This document shows, one piece after another, positions 59,134-64,000 of a stretch of DNA of 64,000 nt. The notes beneath the pieces are model-generated. The model was not told the DNA's origin. It searched no databases and saw nothing but the letters and a program-made list of their open reading frames with translations. Source of the stretch: Sarcophilus harrisii (Eukaryota; Chordata; Mammalia; Dasyuromorphia; Dasyuridae). Each line of letters opens with the position of its first letter. Positions within the stretch are counted from its first letter, which is position 1. The stretch spans positions 428,509,669-428,573,668 of the forward strand of contig NC_045429.1 of assembly GCF_902635505.1 (NCBI RefSeq). The letters run 5' to 3'. A program made the position numbers and the translations under genes.

Positions 59134-60418
59134 TCAGTTCAGCTCCAGGTCTTCCACATAGCTCTGCACCCAGTCATCAGTGGGATTGGCGCACACCTGC
59201 CGGCCCCTTTTGGTCAGGAACCTGGGGAAGGAGAGGAGGAGAGATTAGAGATCATGGAAGAAGAGGTGTTTCTTTGTTTCCTCCATGTCCAGCACTGACT
59301 GCTTCCTGCATATCTCTGCAGGGACAGAAGGGACAATCCTCATCTCTAGCAATATCTCTCAGACCCTTCTGAGTCAATCCCATTCTCTCTAGAGACTTGT
59401 CCAATGGGGAGTGTCTCAGGAAGCCTCTTATTCAAATAAAATTCTGTAAATCAGCTGATTTTCTTTTCTCTAAGTAGCTCCATGGAGATCCCAACTTTAA
59501 CCAGAGACAACTTGAGAGGCTACTTTTCCTTGTCACCAGGTGTCACCTGGATGATCTGATTCATCTATTTTACCAAGTAGCCCAATGGTCCCATTTCTTC
59601 TTTCCATCCTCTCTCTATGTTCCCTACAGAATTTCAGTAGATAGATACTCACACCACAGCTGGCTGGGAACACAGGCTGCTGGTCTCATAATAGTCTGTC
59701 ACAAATTTTCTCTGGATCTGTTGGCTGACATAGGAGAAGCAGCAGGAGGTGGGAGGGTCAGAGCCCACTGGGAAAAAAGGAGAGGCAGGAGATTAGTGAG
59801 GTCACATGTTTACACTTTCCCTTCCTTAGATCTTAACTCCATTCCAGGGACCCTCTCTATACTAGGCACACAGGGGATGGGTACTCTCATGTCTCCATTA
59901 CCTCACTTCCCTCTAGTACCAGGTGTGATTCTCACTATGCCTGGAGCATAATCTGAAGAGTGGCTCCCATGCTCACTGTGCACATTTTGAAAAAAAACTT
60001 GTGTAGGAGCTAGAAAGGTTCTCACAGATCTGCCCAGACAATTCCTGTCTTTGGTAACAAAGCCATTTGCTAGAAACCATATGAAAATCATAATGAGGAC
60101 TTAGACACAAAACTCAACTTAGTGCCCTTTTTACCCCCCTGACCTATCTTCATCTAACATTTATCAAGTAAATACTGTCAAGGGCAGGTAAATACCTTGA
60201 AGTCCAAGGCACATAAATCCTACCCTTCCCTTTCAGGACTCCTCCTTCTCAAGCTAGAATGATCCCTCTGGTTAGAGCAACGATCTATCCAGCCCATGAC
60301 CTCCCCCTGGGCACAGCCACAAAGGGCAGGAGGAAGCTCACTTACTTGGTGCAGAGGATGCCAGAGAGCTGAAGGCCATGATCATGAGGATGGAGAGAGC
60401 AGCCACAGAGACCTTCAT
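59134..60418 (-). CDS. CCL4: CCL4-like CC chemokine C5
   Basis: Exons are 60346-60418, 59653-59767 and 59134-59221 (91 residues, GT-AG introns). The signal starts [16 protein letters not shown], as in C2. The mature part matches C3/C4 except TDDWVQSY for TDAWVQSY. All cysteines, the KRGR cluster and the CCL4-type start APMGSDPP are present. The poly(A) signal is probably 58819-58824. Shared signal-peptide and promoter features with C2 suggest that C2 and C5 are closest relatives or have exchanged sequence. Confidence 0.94.
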
Positions 60419-60505
60419 GATCCTGAGAGGAGTGAGGAGCTGGTGGATCAGGGCACAGGTTGAGAGATTCTGGAGATCTGTGCTTCTGGCTCATGCTTGA
60501 ACCCT

Positions 60506-60583
60506 CTTTTTATAGGGGCATCTGGGGGATCCCAGAAAAAAGAATAGAACAGAAACGGAAATTCCGGTGGAGAAGTGATATTG
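60506..60583 (-). promoter_or_regulatory. Promoter of C5
   Basis: TATAAAAAG (60506-60514) and GGAAATTCC (60557-60565) are intact. The CRE-like site has decayed to TGATATTG (60576-60583). Confidence 0.7.
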
Positions 60584-63469
60584 TGGTAGGAGATGGAAAG
60601 TAAAACTGAGCCACTGTGAGGAAAATAGGAGGGGGGGATGAAAAGGGAAGATGTCTGCATGTGGTGGGTAGCAAGGGTGCTAAGGGGGAAGTGGTGAACT
60701 TGTGAGAGCTGCAGAAGCAGATGAAACCTATGCAAAAACAAATAAGAAAGAGATGTTTGCTGACCAAGAATATGAAAGAATATTCAATCTGATCTTCATG
60801 CTGTTTTGATATCAAAACTGCCTAGATTTTACCATTGTAGATTTAGAGTTAGAAGGATAATTCTGATTCAAAACTCTTATGTTCCAGAAAAAAATAAGGG
60901 GAAAAAAAACAAGAGCAACAAAAACTCTTGTCCAAGATCACACTAACAGAAACAGATATTGAATATCTTTCCAGATCTGCTGACTCCATGTCTTTGTATT
61001 GACAAATAATGCTCCATATGAAGAAACCTACATTAGTCCTTCAAGAGCACTCAGGGAGAATTCTTGTGGAAATGATGATCACAAGCCAGTCAATGAAATG
61101 AGGATTCCATCCCTCTGTCTGCTTTGTTGTGTCAGTTCAGCAATTTAATGATATACATTTTATATCATTTAAAGGATACAAAAGATCATGACAGTGATTA
61201 TCTCAGATCATCTTCATGTAACCTTATAAATAGGAAGAAATGATATTCTTATGTCTCATCTATTTAGGAGACTTGCCCTAAAGTGGACAGAAGATTGAAG
61301 TCAAGAACACCTGAGTCCTGATCCCATGACACTTATTAGCTCTGTGACCTTTCACTTCATATTGTCTCCAGTCCAAATTTTAATCAGGTCACTTGTAGAC
61401 TAGTTGCTCTATAATTATCATTGGCTTTTCAACGATGGCTTGTCCAAATTGTAATAACCAGGAAGTGAAATGTTCAGAACTCAACCTTAGGACTTCTGAT
61501 TTCAGGCAAGGTTTGAGAAAATTAAACAGTGTGCTGTCAGTGGAGAAGAGGCAATATGAGAATAAATCTCTGGGGAGGTAGGTACATGTGAAACAAAGAC
61601 TAGAATTATGGGGTAATTTTAAGTACATGCTGATCATTAAGTATGAACAGTGGTTGTTTCATCCAATAAAAAATAGAATTCATGTTAAAAGAGAAAAAAT
61701 GTGTGAGGGGAAGATGGAGATGGCAGTGGATATAATGGTACACTTTAATGTGTTCAGAAGTGGTAGGGTGGGACAGGCAGCTCTTTCAATTGTCCTGAAA
61801 TTTAAAATGCAACTTTCCCATCCTGAACTGGAGTCAGAATATCTAAGACCAGAAACAGGACCTGCCTCTCACTATTGACATCCCCAAATGGAACAAACCC
61901 CCTTTTCTGGGTCCTAGTGTTTTTTCTTCCATAAGGAAGGTATTGACCAAGACAACTAACAGTCCTTCAAGTCCTAAGTCTATACTCCTAAGACCCAGGC
62001 AGCTGTGATATCCAAGTTGTATGAACATCAAATCAAAAGCCACCCTCACTCTCCTTCCTAACTGGTTTTGCACTTGCTTCATCATTCTCTGCTGCTATCT
62101 CTATTTTGTTACTTCCCCCATAGCGCCCTTGTCACACCACCACACACACAATTCTCCTCTCTCTGTCCGCTCCACTCTATCTCCCAGGAGGAAACTACAC
62201 TGAGGAGCCAACCTCAGCCCTTGCACAGCCTTCCATTTTCTGGACTCATTTTTTCAGTTTCCAACTTCTAGTTTCTTGTCTATGATGTAACAAATTGGTC
62301 TAAGCTCAGTTTCTCTCTATCTGCTTTCCAGACCCAACTGCCTGATTTCTTAGGGTTTGCTAAACATCCTGCATCCATCCTCACTTGCTTCATTTCTGAA
62401 TGTAGTAACCAGAATCTGGAGAAGAACTAGCAAATGAGTGAAATGTTTTCAATGAGAACAAATTCAAATGACGCTCTTCCTGCAATAAGCAATCTTTCCA
62501 GCAGAAGGCTAAAGATGAAGGGTGTTTCCCCCTTTTGCTGATGAGGTGATAAATGTGAAATACCCCTTGAGATAGACATTTTGACCCATGGATATCACTT
62601 TTCTTTGATTATACACATTCTCTTTTATAGGAAGACTGCTTTGAGGCAACTGACAGCAATGCAAAACTAACAGGGAAAAAAAGATAGAGCAATAATGAAA
62701 ATTGAGAGGAGAAAGGGAATTCTAGAAGAAAAGACAGGTAAGGAAAATGATTTTCTGTTGTGATAAATTCAACATATTCCTGAAAACACAAGAGTATATT
62801 CAGAAGAAGGTCACAGATTCATATATCCTTCACTTTTCTCTTCTTCATATGTAGAAATGTTTACATTTGTGGATATTTTATTATTCAGAATAAAAAATAA
62901 TTATTTAATGAAATGTGAGAGTCATGGCAAGTTGAGAGACACTCTGACAAGAGTCTGCATTTCACTTTCTTCTGGTGAGTGGATGGGGTTACAGAACCCA
63001 ACCCTGAATTGTTAGGTTTGAACTGTGGCTATTCTCTGGATTTAGGGCTTCCTCTTCCTGTGCTGAGAGCCATAAGTTACTCTCTCTTTGTTCCTTAGTG
63101 ACCTACTACCTAAATGGAGATCCAATAGATCCAATAGCGAGGTCCTAGAGAATATAGAGATCCAGTATGAGAATGACACAAGAGTATGTCATCAAAAGAC
63201 AGAATCACAAATTTAGTGCTACAGTAAAGCTATAGAAAAGGTTTATTTAGATTTTCACTAGAACACAGGAGCTCTGGGAGAAAAAGGAAAGGGAGAATGA
63301 AATAAGGTATCACTACACACTCCTGATCCAAGAAAGAAGAGAGAAGAGAAATCAAGTCTGAGCTTTAGCATTTCCTCTTGTCTACAGATAGAAAAAGGAC
63401 TTCTTTTTCCTTGAACTTTAGATTGAAACAAGGCTCCCACTCACATACAATTGAGCTCAGATTCTGTCT
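60584..63469. other. 5' flank of C5 with conserved block (62025-62275), no gene
   Basis: This is very similar to 53902-56784, more so than to other flanks. It has a CORE-SINE remnant near 60825-60990. No gene is seen. Confidence 0.5.
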
Positions 63470-64000
63470 TTGTGCAGAGGTGGTGTAGTACAATGGATAG
63501 AACATTGAATTTGAGTCAGACAGAGTGAGGTCAAAATCCTGCCCCTGATAATGACTAGCCTACAAAGTGACCCTGGAAAGTGAGCCAATCATGCTCAGTC
63601 TATAGACTGACCCTCCACTTTCCTAATCCTTTACATTTCCAATGTTTTGCTGACTCACTCCCTTCACATTAAAAGGTTTGTTTCAAGCTTTGAGTGTAAC
63701 AGACATTTAGAAATTCATGGTGTAAAATCTCCATTGACAGAAATAAAATTTAATTATTAAAGGAGATCAAGAAATGTACAGGTACCTCTTTGGGCTTCCC
63801 TCACTTGGGTTTTTTCCCCCGGGGCTATTTTGTGACCCATTCAACTTTTAGGAGGAGAACAGGATTGATTTCCTCTTATTCCCTATGGTGACCATTCCAA
63901 ACTAGCCCGGTAGATACAAATTATGCTATTATTCAAAGTGTAGAGCAGTGTGGGAACTCAGCCTTGGATATTTCACAGCTGTATAAAACAGCTTCTCCCT
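63470..64000 (+). repeat. SINE (about 63470-63625) and start of next unit flank
   Basis: Same SINE as at 56785. The remaining bases match 56936-57290. The array probably continues beyond the window, since the next expected pieces (SINE, L3/CR1, chemokine) would lie to the right. Confidence 0.6.

Noticed and set aside
1-64000. CRISPR arrays, bacterial operons, tRNA or rRNA genes
   Set aside because: No direct-repeat/spacer arrays, ribosome-binding operons, or cloverleaf genes were seen; tRNA-like pieces are SINE heads.

Overview
The window looks like marsupial genomic DNA. It carries a 3' L1 copy of a marsupial-like type, tRNA-derived CORE/WALLSI-like SINEs, a short hAT element of a type common in marsupials, and old L3/CR1 fragments. 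The species is not identified. Every recognisable host gene is a small CC chemokine of the MIP-1 (CCL3/CCL4) family. All lie on the minus strand in the standard three-exon layout (phase-1 then phase-2 introns, with a 73-nt coding exon 1 and a 115-nt exon 2).

Layout. (1) 1-32.5 kb: five tandem units, each starting with the same roughly 440-bp segment (near 1, 5504, 13362, 20480 and 26587). Three are 'A' genes, CCL3/CCL18/CCL5-like with a 9-10 residue C-terminal tail. A1 (1353-2635) and A3 (21825-23109) look intact. A2 (14709-15969) has a GC splice donor and has lost the exon-2 acceptor, so it is probably dead. Two are 'B' pseudogenes: B1 (6878-7461) has lost exon 1 and half of exon 2, and B2 (28158-29449) has two frameshifts. 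(2) 32.0-34.4 kb: a boundary with a local duplication, a ~650-bp GGAA/GAAGG array and a solo LTR. (3) 34.5-64 kb: five 'C' genes that are clearly CCL4-like (mature start APMGSDPP) at 35571-36865, 42466-43735, 48355-49656, 52462-53736 and 59134-60418. All five look intact and encode 91-residue precursors that differ by only a few residues.

Each intact gene has a TATA box about 85 nt upstream of its ATG. Most have a kappaB-like GGAAATTCC/GGAAATCCC and a CRE/AP-1-like TGATGTCA about 45-75 nt further upstream; the copies differ in which of these survive. Most A, B and C units also share an old minus-strand L3/CR1 fragment 3' of the gene and an old CORE-SINE 5' of it, so the whole cluster appears to descend from one ancestral unit. 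Later, lineage-restricted insertions (four kinds of solo LTR, three L1 pieces, a hAT element) mark the order of duplication. A2 and A3 share the same solo LTR with about two differences, so their last exchange or duplication was recent.

The main biological signal is a contrast in evolution. The C copies are almost homogeneous in protein, while the A copies differ far more in exon 2 and part of exon 3 than in their introns, and almost all changes alter residues. A second signal is a 116-nt open stretch with splice-like edges (4066-4181, 19002-19117, 25105-25220), which is identical between A1 and A3 although its flanks have diverged. All comparisons were made by eye; no alignment or database search was run.
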